Part shown: in pieces, positions 18,255 through 26,722 of the stretch | Layout: each line of letters begins with the position of its first letter | Numbering within the stretch: position 1 is the stretch's first letter | Assembly (NCBI RefSeq): GCF_900232995.1 | Contig: NZ_OCVX01000007.1 | Coordinates: 104,028 to 168,027, forward strand | Source of the DNA: Mycobacterium simulans | GTDB lineage: Bacteria; Actinomycetota; Actinomycetes; Mycobacteriales; Mycobacteriaceae | Direction of reading: 5' to 3' | Length of the DNA: 64,000 nt | The notes under the pieces: model-generated | What the model was told of the DNA's origin: nothing | Database searches by the model: none | The model's input: the letters and a program-made list of their open reading frames with translations, nothing else | Translations under genes and position numbers: made by a program

Positions 18255-18644
18255 TCAGTCCAAATCCACCCGGATCGTCAGCAGGTCGGTGCCCATGGTC
18301 CGCACTCCCGCGCTATTGAGCCTGGGCAGGCTGCGCAGCCGGTCGCGCGGTTCATCGTCGGGCAGCAGATGCGCCGTTCCGCTGCGCCACTTGCCACCGA
18401 TACGTACCCGAACGGCGGGGTTGGCCTTGATGTTGTAGACGTAATCCGAGTGCTCGCCGTGTTCGGAAACCATCCAGAACTTGTTGTCGACCACACTTCC
18501 GCCCACCGCAGTCCGCCGTGGCTGTCCTGACTTGCGGCCCGTGGTTTCGAGCATGGTCACCGGCAGTTGCCTCCCAATCGGATTGACCACCAGCCGCTGA
18601 ACGCGATGAACGACCTGCCGTTTCAAATCTCGAAAGTCCGCCAT
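18255..18644 (-). CDS. DDN-family (deazaflavin F420-dependent nitroreductase-like) protein
   Basis: A 129-residue split beta-barrel protein. Key segments are PVTMLETTGRKSGQPRRT (the F420 phosphate-binding strand), VVDNKFWMVSEHGE and YNIKANPAVRVRIGGKWRSG. Homologues include Ddn, which activates pretomanid, and several other mycobacterial paralogs. Substrate unknown. ATG 18644 chosen; a longer form reaching 18692 is possible. The upstream gene on this strand ends 22 bases before this start. Confidence 0.82.
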   Translation of the reverse strand: MADFRDLKRQVVHRVQRLVVNPIGRQLPVTMLETTGRKSGQPRRTAVGGSVVDNKFWMVSEHGEHSDYVYNIKANPAVRVRIGGKWRSGTAHLLPDDEPRDRLRSLPRLNSAGVRTMGTDLLTIRVDLD

Positions 18645-18666
18645 AACTTTCGATTCTGCACCGATA

Positions 18667-19155
18667 TTAGGCAGGCCGCGGGGCCGGGACACCGACGGCG
18701 CGCAACACCCATTCCCTGGGGACGGTTAACAGCAACGACCGGCGGGGAACGGTGGTCAACACCGCCTCGGGGATCGCGGTCTTGTAATGCATGGACAACC
18801 GTCCGGAAAACCCGGGGTCGACTTGGCTGACGTCGACCTCGATTGCCAGACCGCTTGCGGACAAGTCGGCTTTCACCGGGCCCTCGTCAGGTTCATCCCA
18901 GCGCTTATCGATGGCTCGCCCGGCGACCTTCGGCACCGTCGACAACGTGCCGAGGACCCGCTGGGAAGTGAGTACCAGGGCTCCAACGTAACTGCGGATG
19001 TTTCCCTTGGCGGCCATGCCCGGGACCGAACCGCTGAATCGGAAGGTGACGGGGACGAACTCGGCAAGATGGAGGATTCCCTCTGGTTCGAGTTCGGCCC
19101 GCATGTCGGCGGGTAGCTTGCCAATGCCAAGAATTCTGCGCAGGATCACGGCCAT
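18667..19155 (-). CDS. Conserved mycobacterial protein of unknown function
   Basis: A 162-residue protein starting MAVILRRILGIGKLPADMR. It reads as a beta-rich soluble protein with repeated strands (VTFRFSGSVPG, SYVGALVLTSQRVLGTL, GRLSMHYKTAIP). No catalytic motif or signal peptide is visible. The phrase ALVLTSQRVLGTLST resembles PH-like or lipid-sensing domains, but this is weak. It is the first of four same-strand genes with close spacing down to 17912. It may correspond to Rv1871c, but I cannot confirm that. Confidence 0.7.
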   Translation of the reverse strand: MAVILRRILGIGKLPADMRAELEPEGILHLAEFVPVTFRFSGSVPGMAAKGNIRSYVGALVLTSQRVLGTLSTVPKVAGRAIDKRWDEPDEGPVKADLSASGLAIEVDVSQVDPGFSGRLSMHYKTAIPEAVLTTVPRRSLLLTVPREWVLRAVGVPAPRPA

Positions 19156-19252
19156 CCCTGCACAGTAACGGCCTCGGCGCAGCGGCGAGCCACTTTGCTC
19201 GAGCATTGATGTTTGTCGGGCCCTCGGATGAAGCACCGACCAACGCCGCGAA

Positions 19253-19283
19253 GACAGGCGCCGCCATGCCGGCGGCGCCTGTC
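19253..19283 (-). terminator. Strong stem-loop after the secreted Pro-rich protein gene
   Basis: Thirteen perfect base pairs (GACAGGCGCCGCC / GGCGGCGCCTGTC) with a five-base loop, ten bases past the stop at 19294. No T-run follows on the minus strand, which is common for mycobacterial terminators. Confidence 0.6.
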
Positions 19284-19293
19284 CGAGTAGCTG

Positions 19294-19647
19294 CTACGTT
19301 GCGTACGGAACGAACGGACCACCAGGCACGTAGACGCCCCAAGCGGATACCTCCGGATTCCACACGATCGGATACGCCACTACTGAATTGGGCGGCATCC
19401 AGACAGCAGGAAGCCCGTAGCTGACCGGGTCATTGTAGTGGCCCGGCGGGGGAGCTCCACGCTGTCCCGGCGGAAGCGGAGTGCCTGCGCCATCGCAGTT
19501 GACGCCCGGACCCCCGGGGCAAATCGGCACCGGCGGCGGAACGGGATCATACGGATCGGCTTGCGCCAACCCGGCACCAAACCCGAGCGCTCCGAACGCA
19601 AAACCACCAGCGATCGCCGTACTAGCTGCGACTTTCTTCAGTTTCAT
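19294..19647 (-). CDS. Small secreted Pro/Gly-rich protein
   Basis: A 117-residue precursor. Residues 1-30 form a Sec signal peptide: Lys-rich N terminus (MKLKKVAAS), hydrophobic core, cleavage near AQA-DP. The mature part of about 87 residues is rich in Pro, Gly and Val with two cysteines (PICPGGPGVNC), probably disulfide-linked, and ends VYVPGGPFVPYAT. No enzymatic motif. It is isolated: an upstream gap of 186 bases to lon's stop and a strong terminator after it. Function unknown. Confidence 0.82.
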   Translation of the reverse strand: MKLKKVAASTAIAGGFAFGALGFGAGLAQADPYDPVPPPVPICPGGPGVNCDGAGTPLPPGQRGAPPPGHYNDPVSYGLPAVWMPPNSVVAYPIVWNPEVSAWGVYVPGGPFVPYAT

Positions 19648-19833
19648 GGTGAACTCCTTGTCGAGCAGTCTGGCTGCATCGTCGACTTGTGCACGACCCC
19701 CCGATCAGGGCGGACGGGCAGTGGTATGACCCCCTCAGCGGCCGGTTACCCAGTACCGAGGAAAGCTAAAACAGGACATTCCAGGGGTCTCGCCGGCGAT
19801 GGCAAGCCACCGCAGGCGAGCAACCCAGAGCTG

Positions 19834-22161
19834 TCAGGCGGCGACCGTGGCGGTCTTGGCCGCAGGTTCCAGCGCCTGCCCGACGATCTCCGCCACGTCA
19901 CTCATGGGCTTGACTGTCAGGGCATCGAGCACCTCGGCAGGGACGTCATCCAAATCGGGCTCGTTGCGCGCCGGTATGAAAACCGTTGACAGACCGGCAC
20001 GTTGGGCGGCCAGCAGCTTCTGCTTGACACCACCGATCGGCAACACCCGGCCGTTCAACGTGACTTCGCCAGTCATGCCGACATCGGACCGGACCTGACG
20101 CCCGGTGGCCATGGAGACCAACGCCGTCACCATGGTCACCCCGGCCGACGGCCCGTCTTTGGGCACCGCACCGGCCGGCACGTGCACGTGAATGCGCCGA
20201 TCCAGCACCTTGGGGTCAACGCCCAACTCCGTCGCATGTGATCGCACGTAGGACAGCGCGATCTGCGCCGACTCCTTCATCACGTCACCCAACTGCCCCG
20301 TCAGCTGGAGCCCTGGTTCCCCGTCGGTTGCTCCGGCTTCGATATAGAGCACGTCGCCGCCCAATCCGGTGACCGCCAGGCCGGTGGCCACGCCGGGCAC
20401 CGCGGTGCGTTCTGCCGACTCGGGTGTGAACCGCGGCCGGCCCAGGTAGCCAACCAAATCGGGCTCGTCAACGGTGACGGGCGCGGGGTTCTCGGCCAGC
20501 TTCGTGGTCACCTTGCGCAGCGCCTTGGCGAGTAAACGCTCGAATTGACGCACGCCAGGCTCGCGGGTGTAGTCGGCGGCGATCTTGCGCAACGCGGCGT
20601 CGCTGACCATGACCTCCTCAACGGTCAGCGCAGCCCGCTCCCGCTGTCGGGGCAGCAGGTAGTCACGGGCGATGGCAACCTTGTCGTCCTCGGTGTAGCC
20701 GTCGATCTGCACCAGCTCCATCCGGTCCAGCAACGCCGACGGGATGTTCTCAATCACGTTGGCGGTAGCCAGAAACACCACATCGGAGAGGTCTAGATCC
20801 AGATCCAAGTAGTGGTCGCGGAAGGTGTGGTTCTGCGCCGGGTCGAGCACCTCGAGCAGCGCCGCACTCGGGTCGCCGCGGTAGTCGGAGCCTACCTTGT
20901 CGATTTCGTCCAGCAGCACAACGGGATTCATCGATCCTGCTTCGCCGATCGCTCGCACGATGCGGCCTGGTAGCGCGCCGACATAAGTGCGCCGGTGCCC
21001 CCGGATCTCGGCTTCGTCGCGCACGCCGCCCAACGCCACGCGCACGAACTTGCGGCCCAGTGCCCTGGCCACGCTCTCACCCAAGGATGTCTTGCCGACA
21101 CCCGGGGGACCGGCCAGCACCATGACCGCGCCGGAACCGCGACCACCGACGACCTGCAGCCCACGTTGAGCGCGGCGAGTACGCACCGCCAGATATTCGA
21201 CGATGCGGTCCTTGACGTCCTCTAGTCCGTGGTGGTCGGCATCCAGAATTTCCCGCGCCGCTGCCAAGTCCGTCGAATCCTCGGTCCGGACGTTCCACGG
21301 CAGGTCGAGCACGGTATCCAGCCACGTACGGATCCAGCCGCTTTCCGGGCTTTGGTCGCTGGCCCGTTCCAGCTTGCTGACCTCGCGTAGCGCTGCCTCG
21401 CGAACCTTTTCGGGCAAACCGGCGGCCTCGACGCGAGCCCGGTAAGCCGTGTCTTCGGGACCCTCCGGTCCCAACTCGCCGAGTTCCTTGCGGATGGCGG
21501 CCAGCTGTTGGCGCAGCAGGAACTCCTTCTGCGTCTTTTCCATGCCGGTCCGCACATCTTCGGCGATCTTTTCGTTCACCTCGACTTCGGCCAGATGTTC
21601 GCCGGTCCAGTCGATCAGGACCCGCAGCCGTTCTGCGACATCCGCAGTCTCTAGCAACTGCCGCTTCTGCACATTGGTCAGGTAGGACGCATACCCTGAT
21701 GTGTCCGCCAGTGCCGACAGATCGGTCAGGCTGTTGACGTAGTCAACGATCTGCCAGGCTTCACGGCGTTGCAGCATGGCCAGCAGCAGTTTCTTGTATT
21801 CGGCTGCCAGAGCCTTGATCTCGTCGGTCACCTCCGCCTGAGGGACCTCGGTCACCTCGACCCATAGCGCCGCACCCGGCCCGGTAGCTCCGGCTCCGAT
21901 GTGCGCCCTGTGCTCGCCGCGCACGACCGCGGCGCTGCCACCACCGGCCATGCGTCCAACCTGCAGGATTTTCGCCACCACGCCGTGGGTCGGGTAGCGG
22001 TCCGCCAACCGGGGGGCGATAAGCAGCTGACCCGACTCGCTCGCCTGAGCGGCGTCAACCGCCACGCGTGCGGCGTCGTCAAGCGCAATCGGCAGCACCA
22101 TTCCGGGCAAGACGATCTCGTCGGTGACAAACAAAACTGGCAACGACATGGCTTCAGCCAT
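19834..22161 (-). CDS. lon: ATP-dependent protease Lon
   Basis: A 775-residue Lon: an N-terminal substrate domain (residues about 6-200), a coiled linker, an AAA+ module with Walker A GPPGVGKT (351-358) and Walker B VVLLDEIDK, and a C-terminal protease domain with Ser672 in PKDGPSAGVTM and Lys715. It degrades damaged and regulatory proteins in the cytosol. ATG 22161 follows TTTGGAGG with ideal spacing. Lon is present in M. smegmatis and some other species but missing from M. tuberculosis, whose ClpP and proteasome systems carry this load; this gene is therefore useful for species placement. No HrcA- or HspR-like operator was recognised upstream. Confidence 0.96.
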   Translation of the reverse strand: MAEAMSLPVLFVTDEIVLPGMVLPIALDDAARVAVDAAQASESGQLLIAPRLADRYPTHGVVAKILQVGRMAGGGSAAVVRGEHRAHIGAGATGPGAALWVEVTEVPQAEVTDEIKALAAEYKKLLLAMLQRREAWQIVDYVNSLTDLSALADTSGYASYLTNVQKRQLLETADVAERLRVLIDWTGEHLAEVEVNEKIAEDVRTGMEKTQKEFLLRQQLAAIRKELGELGPEGPEDTAYRARVEAAGLPEKVREAALREVSKLERASDQSPESGWIRTWLDTVLDLPWNVRTEDSTDLAAAREILDADHHGLEDVKDRIVEYLAVRTRRAQRGLQVVGGRGSGAVMVLAGPPGVGKTSLGESVARALGRKFVRVALGGVRDEAEIRGHRRTYVGALPGRIVRAIGEAGSMNPVVLLDEIDKVGSDYRGDPSAALLEVLDPAQNHTFRDHYLDLDLDLSDVVFLATANVIENIPSALLDRMELVQIDGYTEDDKVAIARDYLLPRQRERAALTVEEVMVSDAALRKIAADYTREPGVRQFERLLAKALRKVTTKLAENPAPVTVDEPDLVGYLGRPRFTPESAERTAVPGVATGLAVTGLGGDVLYIEAGATDGEPGLQLTGQLGDVMKESAQIALSYVRSHATELGVDPKVLDRRIHVHVPAGAVPKDGPSAGVTMVTALVSMATGRQVRSDVGMTGEVTLNGRVLPIGGVKQKLLAAQRAGLSTVFIPARNEPDLDDVPAEVLDALTVKPMSDVAEIVGQALEPAAKTATVAA

Positions 22162-22243
22162 CAATCCTCCAAAGTTAAGCCTGATGCGCTCAACTCGGTA
22201 GCGTCCCGGTTTGTTCCCCGAGATGGCGAGACTCGTTACGCAG

Positions 22244-22816
22244 CTAGTTGTGGATCGCGGGCTGCTCTGAACGCGCCGAAGCGCGCTGGCGTGCCCGGAA
22301 GGCTTCGACCTTGGCGCGGTTGCCACATTTGATCCCGCACCACTGTCGGTTCTTTGCTCGCGACGAGTCTATGAAGAGGCGGGTGCAACCCGGGTCGACG
22401 CAGCGCTTTACGTACTCGATGTCGGCACCCGCAAGGAGATCCAACAGATCCGCGGCCAGGGTGGCGAGCAGTTGCGCTGTGGTGCCTTCGCGACGAGCGA
22501 AGCCCGTTCGCTGCAATCGCAGCGTGAGCTGGCGCTGGCAGGCTCGCTCGTTGAGAAGGTTGACATCGCCAGGCTTGGGCCGGCGCTGCTCGAGCCGGGC
22601 CATAACCGACCGGTAAATGGCCTCGCGCAACTCGATAGCGGCCGCGAGATCGCTGTCCGTGACATCGATCGCGGTGTCCACCAGCCCAGCTTGAACCGCC
22701 CAGTCGGACAACCGTTCCGGGTGCGTCAACAGTTCCTCCGACGCGGGACTTCCGCGGTATCGCACGGTGCCCGCGAAGTCGAGGCAGCGGCGGCCGCTGA
22801 CGAAGCGAAACGTCAC
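22244..22816 (-). CDS. ABATE/CGNR zinc-finger transcriptional regulator
   Basis: A 190-residue protein. Residues 1-130 form the ABATE-type ligand domain (RFVSGRRCLDFAGTV), and the C terminus carries the CGNR finger: CVDPGCTRLFIDSSRAKNR, then WCGIKCGNRAKVEAFR, with four cysteines for zinc. GTG 22816 is preferred as AAGGTGG stands just upstream; an ATG at 22894 would add a non-conserved leader. It is divergent from the gene at 22966 across 149 bases, so it may control that gene. Inference only. Confidence 0.83.
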   Translation of the reverse strand: MTFRFVSGRRCLDFAGTVRYRGSPASEELLTHPERLSDWAVQAGLVDTAIDVTDSDLAAAIELREAIYRSVMARLEQRRPKPGDVNLLNERACQRQLTLRLQRTGFARREGTTAQLLATLAADLLDLLAGADIEYVKRCVDPGCTRLFIDSSRAKNRQWCGIKCGNRAKVEAFRARQRASARSEQPAIHN

Positions 22817-22965
22817 GTAACCACCTTGACAGGTTTCATGATCGTCGACAAGCTGTAACGGTATAAACAGGTTACGCTGCGGAACCGGATGCATCCCGCC
22901 CGCACGTGAACCGCAACGGCATCGCCGCCGTTTACTAGTGCGAGAGGTGGAAGGAGCCAACGCAA

Positions 22966-23676
22966 ATGGACCTCTACCGCATTACCCACCCACTGCGGTT
23001 GGCCAAGGGATCGCACCAGCCGGGATCAGGCAAAGGCTGCGCGATGAATGTGATTTCCTACATCAACGGCGATGCCCGAGTTACCGACTTTCCGGAATGC
23101 TCGGCGCGGCCGTTGAGCATCCTCGTCCAGTCGTGTAACGACCTGCTGGCGGCAGGAGACGGCTACCTGTCGCCAGAAGACAGCATGCTGGCCCTCGACC
23201 TCGCCTGGCAGACGGTGGGTACGGCGGACGTTCCCAACACCGTCGTACACGCCTGGATCGCCGAATTGCTGGCCAGTCCGACGTGGGGAGTCTTCGGCTA
23301 CGCAAGACTTACCGCGATCAAAGCGATCATCGATCTTGCCGAGCTGCATCGCGCCGCCGCGTCTGGCGACATGCCACCTGCCGCCGACTGGGACGCCGCC
23401 ACCCGTGCCATCCGGATGACCAACTGCAGCGCCGCCGGACTGCATGCCATCCGCGCCGCATACGAGTCAGCTGCCCTCGTGGATACCGATCTGCTGCCGG
23501 GACTGGATGAGGTGGTCGCTCATGCCATGAACGCCCACGCGCTGGGCGCCGAGGGTACCACCACAAGCCGAATTGTCGAGCTCACCCGTCACGCGATCCG
23601 GTCGTGGCGTGATCTTGCCGGACTGGACAACCCGGCGCCGCTGGAGCGTGCAGTCATTCCCGCGGAAGCGGCCTAA
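22966..23676 (+). CDS. Conserved actinobacterial protein of unknown function
   Basis: A 236-residue protein beginning MDLYRITHPLRLAKGSHQPGSGKGCAMNVISYING. The N-terminal 45 residues resemble a conserved motif (GCAMNVISYINGDARVTDFPECSARPL) and the rest is helical. The motif and overall layout recall mycobacterial proteins paired with small regulators, but no biochemical role is known to me. GGAAGGAG precedes ATG by about ten bases. It overlaps the 3' end of convergent lldD2 by 23 bases (23654-23676). Confidence 0.75.
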   Translation: MDLYRITHPLRLAKGSHQPGSGKGCAMNVISYINGDARVTDFPECSARPLSILVQSCNDLLAAGDGYLSPEDSMLALDLAWQTVGTADVPNTVVHAWIAELLASPTWGVFGYARLTAIKAIIDLAELHRAAASGDMPPAADWDAATRAIRMTNCSAAGLHAIRAAYESAALVDTDLLPGLDEVVAHAMNAHALGAEGTTTSRIVELTRHAIRSWRDLAGLDNPAPLERAVIPAEAA

Positions 23677-24898
23677 GACTGCGCAGTTGCGTCACATGCT
23701 TGGGCGAAAGCTCCTCAAGGCAGGTCACGCCGAGTAACGCCATTGTCCGGGTTACACCGCTCGCCAGGATTTCGATCGCGCGTTTGACGCCGGCCTCGCC
23801 GCCGGCCATTAGGCCGTAGAGATAGGCTCGCCCAATCAGTGTGCATCGCGCGCCGAGCGCGATCCCCGCCACGATGTCGGCGCCCGACATGATGCCGGTG
23901 TCCAACAGAATCTCGGTGTCCTTACCCAGTTCACGCGCCACCGTCGGCAACAGATGGAATGGCACCGGGGCCCGATCGAGTTGACGGCCACCGTGATTGG
24001 ACAACACGATGCCATCGACGCCGCGATCCACCACGGCGCGGGCGTCTTCAACTGTCTGGATCCCCTTGACGACGAGCTTGCCGGGCCATTGCGACTTGAT
24101 CCAGGCCAGATCGTCGAAGGTGACGCTGGGGTCGAACATGGTGTTGAGGTACTCGGCGACGGTGCCCGACCATCGATCCAGTGACGCGAACGCCAGCGGT
24201 TCGGTGGTCAACAGATCGAACCACCAGTGCGGGTGCGGCAGCGCGTCAAGCACGGTTCGCAGTGTGAGCGCTGGGGGGATTGACATCCCGTTGCGGACAT
24301 CGCGCAGTCGCGCGCCGGCAACCGGAACGTCGACGGTGACCATCATGGTGTCGAATCCCGCGTCGGCGGCGCGCCCCACCAACGCCATCGAACGGTCGCG
24401 ATCACGCCACATGTACAGCTGAAACCATTTGCGGCCCTGCGGGACAGCAGTGACCACATCTTCGATCGAGCAGGTGCCCAGGGTGGAGAGTGAGAACGGG
24501 ATCCCAGCCGCGGCCGCTGCCCGCGCACCGGCGATCTCGCCCTCGGTGTGCATCAACCGGGTAAATCCGGTCGGCGCGATCCCGAACGGGAGTACCACCG
24601 GCTGACCGAGCACGTTCCATCCAGCAGTCACGTTGGTGACGTTTCGCAGGATCGTCGGGTGAAACTCGATGTCGCGGAAGGCTTGTCGGGCCCGCGCAAT
24701 GGATAGTTCATCCTCGGCGGCACCGTCGGCGTAGTCGAAAGCCGCCTTGGGGGTGCGCCGTTTGGCGACGCGTCGCAGATCCTCGATGGTCAGCGCGGCG
24801 TCTAGGCGACGCTTCGTGCGGTCGAACTGGGGCCGTTTGAACTGGATCAGCGGCGCCAGGTCGCGAATTTTGGGCACCCGCCGTTTGATCGCCACCAA
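23654..24898 (-). CDS. lldD2: L-lactate dehydrogenase (FMN-dependent, quinone-linked)
   Basis: A 414-residue alpha-hydroxy-acid oxidase, the same length as H37Rv LldD2 (Rv1872c). The FMN barrel motif SNHGGRQLDRAP holds the catalytic His and Arg; LPFGIAPTGFTRLMHTEGE and LYMWRDRDRS are also typical. It oxidises L-lactate to pyruvate and passes electrons to the respiratory chain, supporting growth on host lactate. The start could be TTG 24898 or GTG 24895. No Shine-Dalgarno is seen, and the start lies 31 bases from the divergent DUF1810 gene. Confidence 0.92.
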   Translation of the reverse strand: MVAIKRRVPKIRDLAPLIQFKRPQFDRTKRRLDAALTIEDLRRVAKRRTPKAAFDYADGAAEDELSIARARQAFRDIEFHPTILRNVTNVTAGWNVLGQPVVLPFGIAPTGFTRLMHTEGEIAGARAAAAAGIPFSLSTLGTCSIEDVVTAVPQGRKWFQLYMWRDRDRSMALVGRAADAGFDTMMVTVDVPVAGARLRDVRNGMSIPPALTLRTVLDALPHPHWWFDLLTTEPLAFASLDRWSGTVAEYLNTMFDPSVTFDDLAWIKSQWPGKLVVKGIQTVEDARAVVDRGVDGIVLSNHGGRQLDRAPVPFHLLPTVARELGKDTEILLDTGIMSGADIVAGIALGARCTLIGRAYLYGLMAGGEAGVKRAIEILASGVTRTMALLGVTCLEELSPKHVTQLRSLRPLPRE

Positions 24899-24929
24899 TT
24901 CATCTAACCAGATGTGCGACCGTAGTCTG

Positions 24930-25367
24930 ATGAAATCGACAAGCGATCCATTCGATCTGCAGCGCTTTGTCGACGCGCAGTCGCCGGTCTATCGCAATGT
25001 TGTCAACGAGCTGCGCGCCGGACGAAAACGCAGTCACTGGATGTGGTTCGTCTTCCCGCAACTTCGCGGGCTCGGCAGCAGCCCAATGGCTGTACATTAC
25101 GGCATCTCCTCGCCGGAGGAAGCTCGCGCCTATCTTGCGCACGACATACTGGGGCCGCGCCTGCACGAGTGCGCTCAGCTGGTCAACCAGATACCGGGCC
25201 GCTCGATCCAGGAGATCTTCGGCCCGCCCGACGACCTCAAACTGTGCTCGTCGATGACGCTGTTCGCCCGTGCTACCGACGACAACGCGGACTTCGTCGC
25301 GCTACTGGCCAAGTACTACGGCGGCGGAGAGGACCAGCGGACCGTGGCACGGCTGAGATCCAAATAG
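24930..25367 (+). CDS. DUF1810 protein (Rv1873 equivalent)
   Basis: A 145-residue all-helical protein, identical in length to H37Rv Rv1873. The family core is visible in DLQRFVDAQSPVYRNVVNEL, SHWMWFVFPQLRGLG, YGISSPEEARAYL and LYARATDDNADF-like segments. A crystal structure is known for the family, but no activity. Divergent from lldD2 with only 31 bases between starts, so the two promoters must overlap. Confidence 0.88.
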   Translation: MKSTSDPFDLQRFVDAQSPVYRNVVNELRAGRKRSHWMWFVFPQLRGLGSSPMAVHYGISSPEEARAYLAHDILGPRLHECAQLVNQIPGRSIQEIFGPPDDLKLCSSMTLFARATDDNADFVALLAKYYGGGEDQRTVARLRSK

Positions 25368-25377
25368 GCCCAACAAT

Positions 25378-25437
25378 GTGACGAGCCGCCGGAGCCGGTG
25401 CTGAACCAGCCCGGCGGCTCCGATATGCGTGCTGTCA
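25378..25437. terminator. Bidirectional stem-loop between convergent DUF1810 and ahpD genes
   Basis: An inner ten-base-pair stem (GAGCCGCCGG at 25383-25392 with CCGGCGGCTC at 25411-25420) and an outer GTGAC/GTCAC pair (25378-25382, 25433-25437). It lies within the 81 bases between the two convergent stops, as expected of a two-way terminator. Confidence 0.55.
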
Positions 25438-25448
25438 CGACGCCACGA

Positions 25449-25985
25449 TCAGCCGACTGCCTCCAGTGTCTGGGCGGCGGTGATCGCTTGTGCCACACCG
25501 GAAACGATCGCTGCAACCTTCAACGCCTCCAGTACAGCCTCTCGGCCAATGCCCGCCTCACGCAGCGTGTGCTCGTGAGCGACCACGCAGTGCGAGCACC
25601 CATTGATCGACGACACCGCGAAGGACCAGAGCTCGAAATTCGCCTTGTCCACACCCGGATTGGCGATGATGTTCATCCGTAACCCAGGGCGCAGATCGTC
25701 GTACTGTCCCTCGAGGAAGCCGCGGCCACGGTAGAACACGTTGTTCATGCCCATGATCGACGCGGCTCCCAGCGCCGCATGATATGCCTCGGCAGACAGA
25801 TTGTCGGCTGCTTCGGCGCCAATCTCGGCCAGCACCTGCGTGTTCCGTGTCGCCGCGGCACTGGCCAGCAAGGTGCCCCAGAGCTGCTCGTCGCTCAGCA
25901 CCGCGCTGCGGCTGATGGACCCCAGGTTCAGCTTCAGGTCTTTGGCGTACTCGGGTATCGCGGCCTTGAGGTTCTCTACACTCAT
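25449..25985 (-). CDS. ahpD: Alkylhydroperoxidase AhpD
   Basis: A 178-residue CMD-fold protein. The active centre INGCSHCVVAHEH (CxxC with flanking His) matches the M. tuberculosis AhpD Cys130/Cys133 centre. AhpD works with AhpC, receiving electrons from DlaT/Lpd and reducing AhpC; it also has weak peroxidase activity. ahpC is directly upstream, 40 bases away, forming the ahpC-ahpD operon. In H37Rv the pair lies at Rv2428-Rv2429, far from Rv1873, so the location here differs. Confidence 0.95.
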   Translation of the reverse strand: MSVENLKAAIPEYAKDLKLNLGSISRSAVLSDEQLWGTLLASAAATRNTQVLAEIGAEAADNLSAEAYHAALGAASIMGMNNVFYRGRGFLEGQYDDLRPGLRMNIIANPGVDKANFELWSFAVSSINGCSHCVVAHEHTLREAGIGREAVLEALKVAAIVSGVAQAITAAQTLEAVG

Positions 25986-26025
25986 CTCACTCTCCGATCA
26001 GGCGTCAAACGTCGGGCGTCGGGCA

Positions 26026-26613
26026 TCAGGCGGAAGCCTTGAGCAATTCGCCGGCATCGAGGGTGGGGTCGCCCTTACGCCAGTTGCACGCGCATAGCTC
26101 GTCGGATTGCAGGGCGTCCAGGACCCGCAGCACCTCATCGACGTTGCGTCCCACGGATCCGGCCGTCGCTGAAACGAATTGGATCTCGTTGTTGGGGTCG
26201 ACGATGAATGTCACCCGGTCAGCGACGCCGTCGGCGTTGAGCACTCCGGCGGCTTGGACGAGCTCGCGCTTGATGTCCGAGAGCATCGGGAAGGGCAGCG
26301 TCTTGAGATCTTCATGTTGTGCACGCCATTGGAAGTGCACAAATTCGCTGTCGATCGAGACGCCAAGGACCTGCGTGTCGCGGTCTTCGAATTCGTCGTT
26401 CAGCTTGCCGAACGCCGCGATCTCTGTCGGGCATACGAAGGTGAAGTCCTTCGGCCAGAAGAACACTACTCGCCACTTGCCCGGATGGTCGTCGCTGGAG
26501 ACGGTGGTGAAATAGTCGCCGGGCTGCTTAGCGTCGACCTTCGACAGATCGCCACCGATCAACGCAGTCAGGCGGTAGGCGGGGAATTGATCGCCAATTG
26601 TCAGCACAGCCAT
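26026..26613 (-). CDS. ahpC: Alkyl hydroperoxide reductase AhpC (peroxiredoxin)
   Basis: A 195-residue 2-Cys peroxiredoxin, the usual mycobacterial length. The peroxidatic cysteine is in FVCPTEIAAFG and the resolving cysteines in ELCACNWRKG near the C terminus, in the form special to mycobacterial AhpC. It reduces organic peroxides and peroxynitrite. GGAG precedes ATG 26613. It is divergent from oxyR across a 109-base spacer with a LysR-type operator, so OxyR control is likely. Confidence 0.97.
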   Translation of the reverse strand: MAVLTIGDQFPAYRLTALIGGDLSKVDAKQPGDYFTTVSSDDHPGKWRVVFFWPKDFTFVCPTEIAAFGKLNDEFEDRDTQVLGVSIDSEFVHFQWRAQHEDLKTLPFPMLSDIKRELVQAAGVLNADGVADRVTFIVDPNNEIQFVSATAGSVGRNVDEVLRVLDALQSDELCACNWRKGDPTLDAGELLKASA

Positions 26614-26722
26614 ATCACTTCTCCTCATTTGACTTTCAACACACAGCTCTTGGTCGCTCGCCACCATGGTGCCTGCATTTGACTGTGAGGTAAAGGTGAT
26701 ATGTCCCACTATACTAATAGGT
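26614..26722. promoter_or_regulatory. ahpC-oxyR divergent control region with OxyR-type site
   Basis: The spacer holds a CTAT-N4-ATAG inverted repeat at 26709-26720, the half-site pattern of OxyR operators. TATACT at 26710-26715 lies inside it, seven bases before oxyR ATG 26723, so oxyR is probably leaderless and repressed by its own product. The nine-base direct repeat CATTTGACT occurs at 26626 and 26676. The layout is the known mycobacterial oxyR/ahpC arrangement. Confidence 0.7.
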
